Positions 5,863-12,994 of a stretch of 20,724 nucleotides of DNA are shown in pieces. The DNA lies in contig CAZHZT010000103.1 of assembly GCA_964537285.1 (NCBI GenBank), forward strand, positions 1 to 20,724. Reading direction: 5' to 3'. This stretch comes from CAZHZT01 sp964537285 (lineage in GTDB: Bacteria > Bacteroidota > Bacteroidia > Chitinophagales > Saprospiraceae). Within the stretch, counting starts at the first letter, position 1. Each line of letters starts with the position of its first letter. Below the pieces are notes generated by a model. The model saw only the letters and a list, made by a program, of their open reading frames with translations, searched no databases and was not told where the DNA came from. The translations under genes were made by a program, and so were the position numbers.

Positions 5863-7230
5863 ATGAATATAGAAGGTTCTTTTGATCCTTTCTTCCTGGT
5901 TTTTGGTTGGGTGGGAAGTTTACTACTGCTGGGAGTATTGCTGCGTTCAAAGATTCCATTCTTTAGGCATTATCTGGTACCCTCGTGTTTAATTGGAGGG
6001 ATTGTAGGGTTTATCTTGGTAAATCTGGGGTGGGTAAATATTCCTAAAGAAGCTTTCGCTACTGCCGCATTTCATCTTTTTAGTTTGAGCAATATCTCTA
6101 TTGGCCTAACGGTGGGAGGGCAGTTGAAAGGGCAAAGTAAAACAGCATTGCGGGGAGGCGTTTGGCTCACCTTAATCTATCCTGCGGTTCTTTCTATTCA
6201 GGCGCTTACGGGGGCAGGGGTTGTATCCGTTTGGAATTTGTTTGGGCATGCGGAGTATGAAGGACTTGGCTTCCTGTCCGGACTCGGTTTTAGTCAAGGG
6301 CCAGGGCAGGTACTTGCTATTGCGGATATTTGGGAAGGCAAGTATGGTGTTCCCAATGCGGTTACGATTGGAGTGACCTTTGCCGCCATTGGTTACTTTA
6401 TTGCGCTATTGGTGGGAGTACCTTTAGCTTATTGGGGGATTGAAAAAGGGTTTGTGCACAGCGATGATAGCGAGCTGCCGGAAGAATTTCACAAGGGGAT
6501 CTATGAAAAAGAGCATCAGGTTGAAATGGGACGACAAACTACTCATTCTGCTAATGTTGACACCCTTGCTTTCCATATTGGAATGGTTGCATTATTATAT
6601 GGAGTTAGTTACATTCTCTGTTATATTTTAAAATATTATGTGCTGGATGGCCCCGCTGAGAACCTGACGTTTAATTATATCTATGCTTATGGTTTGGTGA
6701 TCGGCCTTTTCGCAAGGTGGGTAATGAATCAAATGGGAATAGGGCATTTGATTGATCCCGCTTTACAATCCAGAATTACAGGATCGATGATCGACTTTTT
6801 GATTTTGGCGACCTTAATGTCCATACAGTTGAATGTGTTAACCAGTTTTATTGTTCCTATGGTAGCTATAGTGGTGGTGGTTACGATAATAACAACCATA
6901 ATTATAGTTTATTTAGCGAGAAGAACTATGCCGGAGCACGGTTTTGAACGGATGATGTTGATCTTTGGTACTTGTACGGGTTCTGTTGCGACAGGGCTTC
7001 TGTTGGTGAGGATTGTAGATCCGGAATTTAAGACGCCTGTTCTGCTGGAATTAAGCCTTATGCAACTATTGATTCCGTTTCCTATGCTGCATATAGTGTT
7101 GTTTATTGGAATAATTCCAGACCCTGCCACCTTTGGTGTTTGGGGAATGGCTGGAATTTTTGCAGCCACTGCCTTTGTTTTACTGCTTGTGATCCGCTTT
7201 TCCAGTCTTTATCGGGAAAAAAGTTTTTGA
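5863..7230 (+). CDS. ESS-family sodium/glutamate symporter-like membrane protein
   Basis: 455 aa, polytopic, with roughly 10-12 hydrophobic segments across the length. The halves carry the two related Gly-rich re-entrant motifs of the GltS (ESS) family: GLGFLSGLGFSQGPGQVLAI at about 133-152 and FGTCTGSVATGLLLVRIVDP at about 368-387. E. coli GltS is about 400 aa. The extra length here includes a charged cytoplasmic loop at about 195-230. By family it would import glutamate or a related anion with sodium, but the exact substrate cannot be read from sequence. The gene stands alone, downstream of a large palindrome and divergent from the sigma gene. The ATG at 5863 is close to the probable promoter, implying a near-leaderless mRNA. 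Confidence 0.85.
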   Translation: MNIEGSFDPFFLVFGWVGSLLLLGVLLRSKIPFFRHYLVPSCLIGGIVGFILVNLGWVNIPKEAFATAAFHLFSLSNISIGLTVGGQLKGQSKTALRGGVWLTLIYPAVLSIQALTGAGVVSVWNLFGHAEYEGLGFLSGLGFSQGPGQVLAIADIWEGKYGVPNAVTIGVTFAAIGYFIALLVGVPLAYWGIEKGFVHSDDSELPEEFHKGIYEKEHQVEMGRQTTHSANVDTLAFHIGMVALLYGVSYILCYILKYYVLDGPAENLTFNYIYAYGLVIGLFARWVMNQMGIGHLIDPALQSRITGSMIDFLILATLMSIQLNVLTSFIVPMVAIVVVVTIITTIIIVYLARRTMPEHGFERMMLIFGTCTGSVATGLLLVRIVDPEFKTPVLLELSLMQLLIPFPMLHIVLFIGIIPDPATFGVWGMAGIFAATAFVLLLVIRFSSLYREKSF

Positions 7231-7271
7231 TAAAGTTAGAACAATGCAAAATACACTCTGTTATAGAGTTT

Positions 7272-7295
7272 CGTTACCTCTAACGGATAATTTTT
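7272..7295 (+). terminator. Weak terminator after the symporter gene
   Basis: CGTTA (7272-7276) pairs with TAACG (7281-7285) over a CCTC loop, followed by an AT-rich stretch containing TTTTTT (7290-7295). The stem is only 5 bp, so termination would be inefficient. It is the only candidate I see in this gap. Confidence 0.3.
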
Positions 7296-7341
7296 TATTG
7301 GCGAGAGCAATGAATGAATTTTAGAACATCTTCAATAAAAA

Positions 7342-7365
7342 AGTTCTTTGACATAAATTGTGAAA
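7342..7365 (+). promoter_or_regulatory. boxA-like dispersed motif, copy 1 (M16 leader)
   Basis: It begins AGTTCTTTGACATAAATTGT and continues GAAA. The whole 24 nt matches 19544-19567 on the minus strand at 23 positions, and its first 17 nt match 8799-8815 (minus) exactly. The core GTTCTTTGACA resembles boxA, the NusB/S10 antitermination site (E. coli TGCTCTTTAACA). It lies in the leader of the M16 peptidase gene and forms the 5' arm of a hairpin. Confidence 0.5.
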
Positions 7366-7450
7366 AATGGAACTTCAAACTGATAACCCTTTCAACCACA
7401 AGGGCATTCAATGGTTATCATTTCTAAGTTCCACACAATTTGTCAAAGAA
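7344..7450 (+). promoter_or_regulatory. Long leader hairpin upstream of the M16 peptidase gene
   Basis: Four paired blocks stack in order. TTCTTTGACA (7344-7353) pairs with TGTCAAAGAA (7441-7450), AATTGTG (7356-7362) with CACAATT (7434-7440), TGGAACTT (7368-7375) with AAGTTCCA (7426-7433), and TGATAACC (7381-7388) with GGTTATCA (7413-7420). Unpaired bases are a 2-nt bulge, a 5-nt A bulge and a 5x5 internal loop. The hairpin ends 17 nt before the TTG start I favour. It could act as a translational or transcriptional control structure. Confidence 0.6.
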
Positions 7451-7467
7451 GGAATAAAAAGAATATT

Positions 7468-8706
7468 TTGATAAATTTTGAGCGTTACATTTTGGATAAT
7501 GGTTTACGCGTACTGATCCATCAGGATAAAAGTACGCCGATGGTTGCTGTCAATGTTCTGTATAATGTCGGTGCCAGAGATGAATCTCCGGAGCGAACGG
7601 GGCTAGCGCATTTGTTTGAGCATTTAATGTTTAGTGGATCAGCTCAGGTGAGCAACTTTGACGATACTATCCAGCGAGCCGGTGGGGACTGTAATGCCTT
7701 TACTAATAATGATCTCACCAATTTTTACGATGTTCTTCCTGCGCAAAACCTGGAAGTTGCTCTATGGATGGAGGCTGATCGAATGAAAGCCCTTCAGGTT
7801 AATCCCAAGTCACTGGAAGTACAGCGGAGTGTTGTATTGGAAGAGTTTAAAGAAACATGCCTTAATCAACCTTATGGAGATATCTGGCATAAATTAGCTG
7901 ATCTATCTTTCAAAGTTCATCCTTATAAATGGCCAACGATTGGCAAAATGCCTGAGCATATTGAGCAGGCGACACTCGAGCAAGTCAATGCGTTTTTCGC
8001 AACTTATTATCGCCCTAATAATGCTATAATTGTTTTGTCGGGGAATTTCAAAGTCGAGGAAGCCCTTTCTTTGATAAGAAAATGGTTTGAGGATATACCT
8101 CCTGGCCCTGAGTTCAAAAAAGCTATCCCACAAGAGCCCCATCAGCTGGAGAGCCGTCGAAAAGATTACGAAATGGATGTTCCTTTAGATGCTCTTTTTA
8201 TCTCGTTTCATAGCCCGGGCAGGCAAGGCGAAAGCTATTATATCTCCGATCTAATCACTGACTTGATGGCTAATGGCAGCTCGTCGCGCCTTTATCGACG
8301 TCTACTTAAGGAACAACGGCTGTTTACCCAAATCGATGCTTACATAACTGGTAATATCGATCCGGGCCTGCTCATCATTGAAGGGAAACCTGCAGCGGGC
8401 GTTAGCCTGGAAACAGCAGAGAAAGCGATCTGGCGGGAACTTGATCTTTTGAAAGGCCAACTTGTACCCGAAAGAGAAATGGATAAACTCAAACATAAAG
8501 CTGAAACCACTCTCTCCTTCTCAGAGTCTAATGTGTTAAATAAAGCTATTAATCTGGCATTTTATGAGCTTATTGGCAATGCCAATCTCATAAATGAAGA
8601 AATTGAATACTATCGAAATATCGATAGGTTGCAGCTACAAGGTTTTGCCAATGAAATTTTCAGAGAAGAAAATAGCTCGACTATTTACTATCATGCCAGA
8701 AATTAA
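7468..8706 (+). CDS. M16 family zinc metallopeptidase (insulinase/pitrilysin-like), TTG start
   Basis: 412 aa from TTG 7468. The product then begins MINFERYILDNGLRVLIHQD, which matches the usual N-terminus of Bacteroidota M16 proteins. An in-frame ATG at 7411 would add 19 residues lying inside the leader hairpin and unlike the family. The inverted zinc motif HLFEH is at 48-52, and the downstream acidic pair in VVLEEFKE at about 125-126 supplies the third ligand. The C-terminal half (about 200-400) is the non-catalytic M16 domain (SSRLYRRLLKEQRLFTQIDA). Length fits a single M16B unit that works as a dimer. No signal peptide is visible, so it may be cytoplasmic. Family function is peptide degradation or processing. 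It has no same-strand partner gene here. Confidence 0.9.
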   Translation: MINFERYILDNGLRVLIHQDKSTPMVAVNVLYNVGARDESPERTGLAHLFEHLMFSGSAQVSNFDDTIQRAGGDCNAFTNNDLTNFYDVLPAQNLEVALWMEADRMKALQVNPKSLEVQRSVVLEEFKETCLNQPYGDIWHKLADLSFKVHPYKWPTIGKMPEHIEQATLEQVNAFFATYYRPNNAIIVLSGNFKVEEALSLIRKWFEDIPPGPEFKKAIPQEPHQLESRRKDYEMDVPLDALFISFHSPGRQGESYYISDLITDLMANGSSSRLYRRLLKEQRLFTQIDAYITGNIDPGLLIIEGKPAAGVSLETAEKAIWRELDLLKGQLVPEREMDKLKHKAETTLSFSESNVLNKAINLAFYELIGNANLINEEIEYYRNIDRLQLQGFANEIFREENSSTIYYHARN

Positions 8707-8775
8707 ATGGATGATTTATTAAGGAATGAGGCTATCTCATAAGTAATTCGTGTGGCTTGGGAGGAGCGTTTTCTA

Positions 8776-8842
8776 TTGAGGGATGTGCTGTATTTAAGAT
8801 TTATGTCAAAGAACTAAATTTTAAATACAGCACATCCCTCAA
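8776..8842. terminator. Perfect 22-bp stem hairpin between convergent genes
   Basis: Arms 8776-8797 and 8821-8842 are exact reverse complements, with core GAGGGATGTGCTGTATTTAA. AT-rich and wobble pairs (8798-8802 with 8816-8820) extend the stem to 27 bp, leaving a 13-nt loop. A-rich DNA flanks the right side. It lies between the M16 stop (8706) and the M1 stop (8862-8864) and fits a bidirectional terminator. On the minus strand its loop is the boxA-like motif AGTTCTTTGACAT. Confidence 0.7.
8799..8815 (-). promoter_or_regulatory. boxA-like dispersed motif, copy 2 (terminator loop)
   Basis: Minus-strand AGTTCTTTGACATAAAT, identical over 17 nt to 7342-7358. It falls in the loop and upper stem of the convergent terminator hairpin, downstream of the M1 gene in its direction of transcription. 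A leader role for a gene is therefore unlikely at this copy. Confidence 0.45.
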
Positions 8843-8861
8843 AAAGAATTAGAAAATAAAA

Positions 8862-11800
8862 TCAAAACTCCACTTTATCTATCAAATCCCAGGGGTGAAG
8901 CCTTTGCAAATCGAGGCTGAAGGTGATCCTCGGGCCATATTGGTTCCCGTCATTTGACCGGTAAGTATCTCTGATAGCTTCCGAATTGATTAACGGGAAA
9001 TAAATGCCCAATATACCATTTCCGTATTCGAGCATCAGCCCTCCGCTCCAAATAAATTGATCACTAATGGCATTACGCGTAGGGCTGTAATATGCCATGT
9101 CAAAATAGGGCTTGACCGGCTTAAGAAGCCCCGGAACCTTCTTAAATGGCAAAGTTGACTTTATGTTTACCGCAAACAAGTACTCAGAACTCTGACCTAT
9201 ATTATTTCTTTGGGTACTACCAAAAGCATTTTTAAAGCCTCCTTCTCTTATACTGACTTGACGAGACCAGATCCCGGTTTGATCTGAACGGCCAAAAAAG
9301 TAGCCTTCGTAAGCGTAATCATTAAAGCCTTGAGAAGTGAGTGCCAGGGATTCTATAAGATTACTATTGCTTCGTAGCGGATCATTCAAGCTGGTTAACA
9401 TAGTTCCTGCAAAAAAGCGGATTGTTATATTGCGCTTCCTCTGAAAGGTGTAATTTTGAATATATTCCAATGATAACTTCACGTAATCATAGCTGATTTC
9501 CGTTAGTGGAATTTCAGTTTGCTGAAACTCGGTAGTGAATTTCAAAGAAGCCGGGTTAAGGGCTGTTCGTTTTTCCAGAGTGTATTGTGCTTGAAAAATT
9601 TCATTTTTTATGTCTTCTTTTCCTGCAAAGGTACCCTCCATTTCACCTGAAGAGATAAAAGTAGCCACTTGTCTGTTGGTAAGAATTGTTTTCAAACGTA
9701 TGTTCTGAAATATCCTGCTTTTGGGCGTTTTACTTAAAGCAAAGTCTACGTAAGGAGTAATGCGGTAATATTGCAAGAAATAGTCGTCTATGGTATTTCG
9801 GTCATAATTGAATGCCCTCCCGGAAGCACCGAAAGTAATCTTGCGCAACCACGAATTTTTGGGATAAGCATTGACACGGACTTCCCAGACTCCGTTTAAA
9901 TCATCAGAAACAAAAGAGTACATGGGCTGAAAGCCAAATTCAAGTGTTTTTGCGATTAATGTACGGTTGTATACGGAAAGGCCTAGCATGATCTTGTCGT
10001 ATTCATTCCAACCAATGACCGGTGCTGCGAAAAAGTCCATGTTGTTGGAGTTCTCCAGGCCGGCAGCTAAGCGCAATCTGGGCCTTTTCAAGTGTTTGAA
10101 CGGGCCTTTTATCTGTGAAATATTATTGGATCGATTCATGTCCCAGAGCAAATTTTCGGCATCAATCTCAAGATGGTCGTAATTGCCGGATGGAAAGACA
10201 AAGCTTCGGCTCCCTTCGTGGCCGTCAAATTGTTCGGTTGCAACGGCCTCTCCCTTTCTGATGCCCGACAGGGTGAAAGGAACGGCTACACCGTTTTTGT
10301 TTTTAACCGTCACCACAAGTTCTCCTTCTCCGCTTGGAGCTTTGGTTCTCTTCACAGATTTAATGGCATAATCTACCTTCTGATTCGATTCCATGAGGCC
10401 CTCAAAGAACCAGCTGATATTTTGAGTGCTGCTTTTTTCCCAATGTTTTTGAAGGGCTTCCGGAGAAGGATGTTTGAACTTCCACTCGTCGTAAAAAGCT
10501 TGCATGATTTCGTCAAACTTTTCTGTTCCAACGTACTTTTCAAGCAATTTTAGACTTGCCGCAGGTTTTTCGTAAGCACTAATGAAGTAATTTATAGGCG
10601 TTAATTCATCAGAACTTGTTTGGGGAGCCTGGTCTAATCTGCGTCTTGCCTGAAAAAGATAAGCCGCTTGCGAAAGCTTAAGGTCCGTGCCTTGCGTAAT
10701 GAATTCCGGAAGGTACTGATAATCTGAGCTGCCATAATACTTCTCCGTGTAACGGTGATCGTAATAAGAGTTTATCCCCTCGTCCATCCATGGGGAATCG
10801 CGTTCATTAAATGCGAGAATGCCATAAAACCAGTTGTGGCCTACTTCGTGGGTTATTACACCATCCAGCGACTTTGCGTCGCCTGATAGCCCAATTACAG
10901 TGATCATTGGATATTCCATGCCTCCGCCGGCACTAAGGGCACTTTGCACAGCTGTAGCATGTGGATAGGGGTACTCACCAACAAGTTCCGAATAAAAAAG
11001 CACGGAACGGTCGAGGTAATCGGTTGCTTCTTTCCAAAGATTGGCTTCTTCATTAGTGAAAAATGCCCATGTTTCTACTGTTTTTCCGGAAGCCATTTCC
11101 ACCTGACTTTTTTGAACGTGGAAGCGTTTGTCCGCAAACCAGGCAAAATCATGAACTTGCTCAGCAGTATATCGGATGGTTTTGAATGTTTTACTGGATA
11201 ATGGGAAGTCATTTTCTTTTCTAAACCCACTTTCCATGTTTTCATTCGTCAAAGCTATACGCTTTTCCAAAAACTCTTTTTCTTCCTGGCTTTGAAGCAC
11301 ACCTGTAGCGGCTACAACGTAGTTTTCGGGAAGAGTAATTGTTACATCAAAGGAGCCAAACTCAGCGTAAAATTCACCCATGTCAAGATAAGGCATAGGA
11401 TGCCAACCCTCCTGGTCATAAACAGCAGGTTTGGGGTACCATTGGGTCATTTGGTAAGATTGTTCTACATGGCCAAGGCGAGAGAAGGAGGCTGGGATTT
11501 TTAATTTAAATGGAGTGCTTAGCTTAATAGATGCTCCGGTTTCCAGTGGCGTTTTTAGTGGGATGATGGCAATGTCAGGATCTTCCGCATCGTAGCTCCA
11601 ATTCGTTTTTTCGTTATCAATTAAAAAATTCAGGCTATCAAGGTAACCCAGATCTTTTTCATCCGCAAAGTAAAAACGGGTTCCTCCATGGTTTAGTTGT
11701 TGCCGGCAAAAAGCTGTTGTTCGGTTTTTATAAGCATTTGGCCATAGATGCATGTAGATCACTTCCAGCTTGTCGGGTGAATGATTAATGTATTCCATCT

Positions 11801-11945
11801 CTATATTCCCGGAGAGGGAATGGTCGGTATCATCTAGCCGTACAGCTATTTTGTAATTGACCTCTTGTTGAAAGTAAGCGTTTTGTGCACTTATTATATT
11901 GAAAATGCTAAAAAGGAGTCCAAAAAGAATTAACTTGTTTTTCAT
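8862..11945 (-). CDS. M1 family metallopeptidase with C-terminal outer-membrane-barrel-like domain
   Basis: 1027 aa. A signal peptide spans 1-20 (MKNKLILFGLLFSIFNIISA). The M1 catalytic region spans about 25-535. It has the exopeptidase motif GGGMEY at 340-345, the zinc site HEVGH at 366-370, and a third ligand E389 18 residues after the second His, the exact M1 spacing. A beta-sandwich-like stretch follows at about 540-615. Residues about 618-1027 alternate polar and hydrophobic residues in strand-length segments with aromatic belts (LRLAAGLENSNNMDFFAAPV, LEFGFQPMYSF, NITIRFFAGTMLTSL). The protein ends DLIDKVEF, with the terminal Phe typical of outer-membrane barrels. No T9SS sorting domain is present. 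I infer a peptidase tethered to the outer membrane, probably on the periplasmic face. It is transcribed alone. Confidence 0.85.
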   Translation of the reverse strand: MKNKLILFGLLFSIFNIISAQNAYFQQEVNYKIAVRLDDTDHSLSGNIEMEYINHSPDKLEVIYMHLWPNAYKNRTTAFCRQQLNHGGTRFYFADEKDLGYLDSLNFLIDNEKTNWSYDAEDPDIAIIPLKTPLETGASIKLSTPFKLKIPASFSRLGHVEQSYQMTQWYPKPAVYDQEGWHPMPYLDMGEFYAEFGSFDVTITLPENYVVAATGVLQSQEEKEFLEKRIALTNENMESGFRKENDFPLSSKTFKTIRYTAEQVHDFAWFADKRFHVQKSQVEMASGKTVETWAFFTNEEANLWKEATDYLDRSVLFYSELVGEYPYPHATAVQSALSAGGGMEYPMITVIGLSGDAKSLDGVITHEVGHNWFYGILAFNERDSPWMDEGINSYYDHRYTEKYYGSSDYQYLPEFITQGTDLKLSQAAYLFQARRRLDQAPQTSSDELTPINYFISAYEKPAASLKLLEKYVGTEKFDEIMQAFYDEWKFKHPSPEALQKHWEKSSTQNISWFFEGLMESNQKVDYAIKSVKRTKAPSGEGELVVTVKNKNGVAVPFTLSGIRKGEAVATEQFDGHEGSRSFVFPSGNYDHLEIDAENLLWDMNRSNNISQIKGPFKHLKRPRLRLAAGLENSNNMDFFAAPVIGWNEYDKIMLGLSVYNRTLIAKTLEFGFQPMYSFVSDDLNGVWEVRVNAYPKNSWLRKITFGASGRAFNYDRNTIDDYFLQYYRITPYVDFALSKTPKSRIFQNIRLKTILTNRQVATFISSGEMEGTFAGKEDIKNEIFQAQYTLEKRTALNPASLKFTTEFQQTEIPLTEISYDYVKLSLEYIQNYTFQRKRNITIRFFAGTMLTSLNDPLRSNSNLIESLALTSQGFNDYAYEGYFFGRSDQTGIWSRQVSIREGGFKNAFGSTQRNNIGQSSEYLFAVNIKSTLPFKKVPGLLKPVKPYFDMAYYSPTRNAISDQFIWSGGLMLEYGNGILGIYFPLINSEAIRDTYRSNDGNQYGPRITFSLDLQRLHPWDLIDKVEF

Positions 11946-11960
11946 AAATCTTATGGTTTA

Positions 11961-12644
11961 ATGACTTCAAAATACATAAATTCTGATAAAGTGAGCCTTA
12001 ACACAAAAAAATCTCTTCAATTAATTGAGAAAGGTAAGCTATTTATTGACAAATACGTTAAGAAGAACTGGCCCTTCTTCTTACTTCTTCCTGCTTTCTT
12101 TTTTTTATCGGATACAGTGACCGCTCAGGCGAATAAATCTACTCCTTCCCATCAATCTACTGAATTCCCTGTAGCATGGGCAGGTGAGTGGACGGGTGAG
12201 CTGGAAATCTTTAGAGGACCGCGACTAATGCAGTCCATTCCTGTTTATTTTCAAATCGCCCCTCAGGATACTTCCGATAACTTTACCTGGCGAACCATCT
12301 ACGATATAGGCAATGAGGAAAAGAAAATCGCTAAAGATTATGAATTAACCACTCTGGATAAGGAAAAAGGCTGGTATGCGATAGACGAAAAGAACTCTAT
12401 CGTCATTGAGGCATATTTGCTGGATAATAAACTCGTAAGCTGGTTTGAAGTACAGGGTACGACTATTGTTTCTACCTACGAGTTGAGGAGTCACAATGAA
12501 TTGTATTTTGAGATATTGGCAGGGAGTAGTAAAGCAGTCAGTACCACCGGAGGGGAAACTATTGATGAGGGGGAAGATATTCCGGAAGTATTGACCTACC
12601 CTTTGAGTACGCTGCAACGTGCTTTGCTAAGGAGAAAAGAGTAA
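11961..12644 (+). CDS. Secreted hypothetical protein, beta-rich
   Basis: 227 aa from ATG 11961. A signal peptide is clear at about 34-57 (VKKNWPFFLLLPAFFFLSDT, cleaved near TAQA). This leaves an unusually long 33-residue segment in front; the only alternative in-frame start is GTG 11991 (residue 11). The mature part begins with a W-x-G-x-W-x-G pattern (VAWAGEWTGELEIF, 71-84) followed by repeated beta strands (YFQIAP, FTWRTIYDI, GWYAIDE, SIVIEAYLL, LVSWFEVQG), which suggests a small lipocalin- or FABP-like barrel, then an acidic tail. I do not recognise a named family and assign no function. The start codon is 15 bp from that of the divergent M1 gene, so promoters must overlap coding sequence or the starts are misjudged. 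Confidence 0.75.
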   Translation: MTSKYINSDKVSLNTKKSLQLIEKGKLFIDKYVKKNWPFFLLLPAFFFLSDTVTAQANKSTPSHQSTEFPVAWAGEWTGELEIFRGPRLMQSIPVYFQIAPQDTSDNFTWRTIYDIGNEEKKIAKDYELTTLDKEKGWYAIDEKNSIVIEAYLLDNKLVSWFEVQGTTIVSTYELRSHNELYFEILAGSSKAVSTTGGETIDEGEDIPEVLTYPLSTLQRALLRRKE

Positions 12645-12708
12645 CGAATAGAGGTTAAAGATGTCCTGAGTGCTTGAGGGAAAGCCTTTTCTATAAAAAT
12701 CTGTAAAA

Positions 12709-12751
12709 ATTGGCAATTACGCTCCGTCAGCACCTACAGAGCAAGTCTGAT
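12709..12751 (+). repeat. Diverged two-block repeat, copy 2
   Basis: TTGGCAATT at 12710-12718 and CAGAGCAAGTCTGAT at 12737-12751, matching the pair at 13-21 and 41-55. It is followed at once by the 12763-12835 hairpin. The remainder of the 350-bp gap 12645-12994 holds that hairpin, a -7 box and the prfA leader. I see no gene in it. Confidence 0.4.
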
Positions 12752-12762
12752 TTGCGATGATG

Positions 12763-12835
12763 AGAGAGAGTAAGGAGGTGTTTTGAAAGAAATCTTTGAT
12801 CTTGCGTCAAAAAAGCGACGCACTCTCTCTTTTTT
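12763..12835 (+). terminator. Terminator-like hairpin upstream of prfA
   Basis: AGAGAGAGT (12763-12771) pairs perfectly with ACTCTCTCT (12822-12830), and six Ts follow (12830-12835). Inside, GCGTC (12804-12808) pairs with GACGC (12817-12821) and stacks directly on the outer stem. The large remaining loop makes it unusual for a simple terminator, but the stem plus T run fits end of transcription from the secreted-protein gene. Confidence 0.5.
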
Positions 12836-12863
12836 AGAGGAATCGTAACTTACATTAATTTTG

Positions 12864-12871
12864 TATTTTTG
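12864..12871 (+). promoter_or_regulatory. Bacteroidota-type -7 box for prfA
   Basis: TATTTTTG fits TAnnTTTG. Transcription would start near 12876, giving a leader of about 120 nt. That leader holds a possible hairpin, TAACCTGAG (12894-12902) with CTTAGGTTA (12931-12939), eight pairs and one G-T. No clear -33 TTTG is visible. Confidence 0.35.
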
Positions 12872-12994
12872 CAAATTGATAACTAGTACTTTGTAACCTG
12901 AGCTTTGGGGAATTAATTTTTCAACTGGAACTTAGGTTATAGAACCATTGTTAGAACGACCCAAACTGTTTAGTTAAAAAGAACAATAAAGCAT

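Noticed and set aside
7342..7353. TTGACA within the boxA-like motif read as a -35 promoter element
   Set aside because: No TAnnTTTG or TATAAT-like element follows at 16-21 nt in the two leader copies, and one copy lies inside a terminator loop downstream of its gene.
7411..7467. ATG 7411 as the M16 start
   Set aside because: The extra 19 residues are encoded mostly by the leader hairpin and do not resemble M16 N-termini, whereas TTG 7468 gives MINF.
10173..10553. 126-aa open frame opposite the M1 peptidase gene
   Set aside because: It is an antisense shadow of a well-supported gene, with no recognisable domain and no separate start signals.
12763..12835. Riboswitch ahead of prfA
   Set aside because: The stem plus T run is a terminator-like shape and I see no known riboswitch core.
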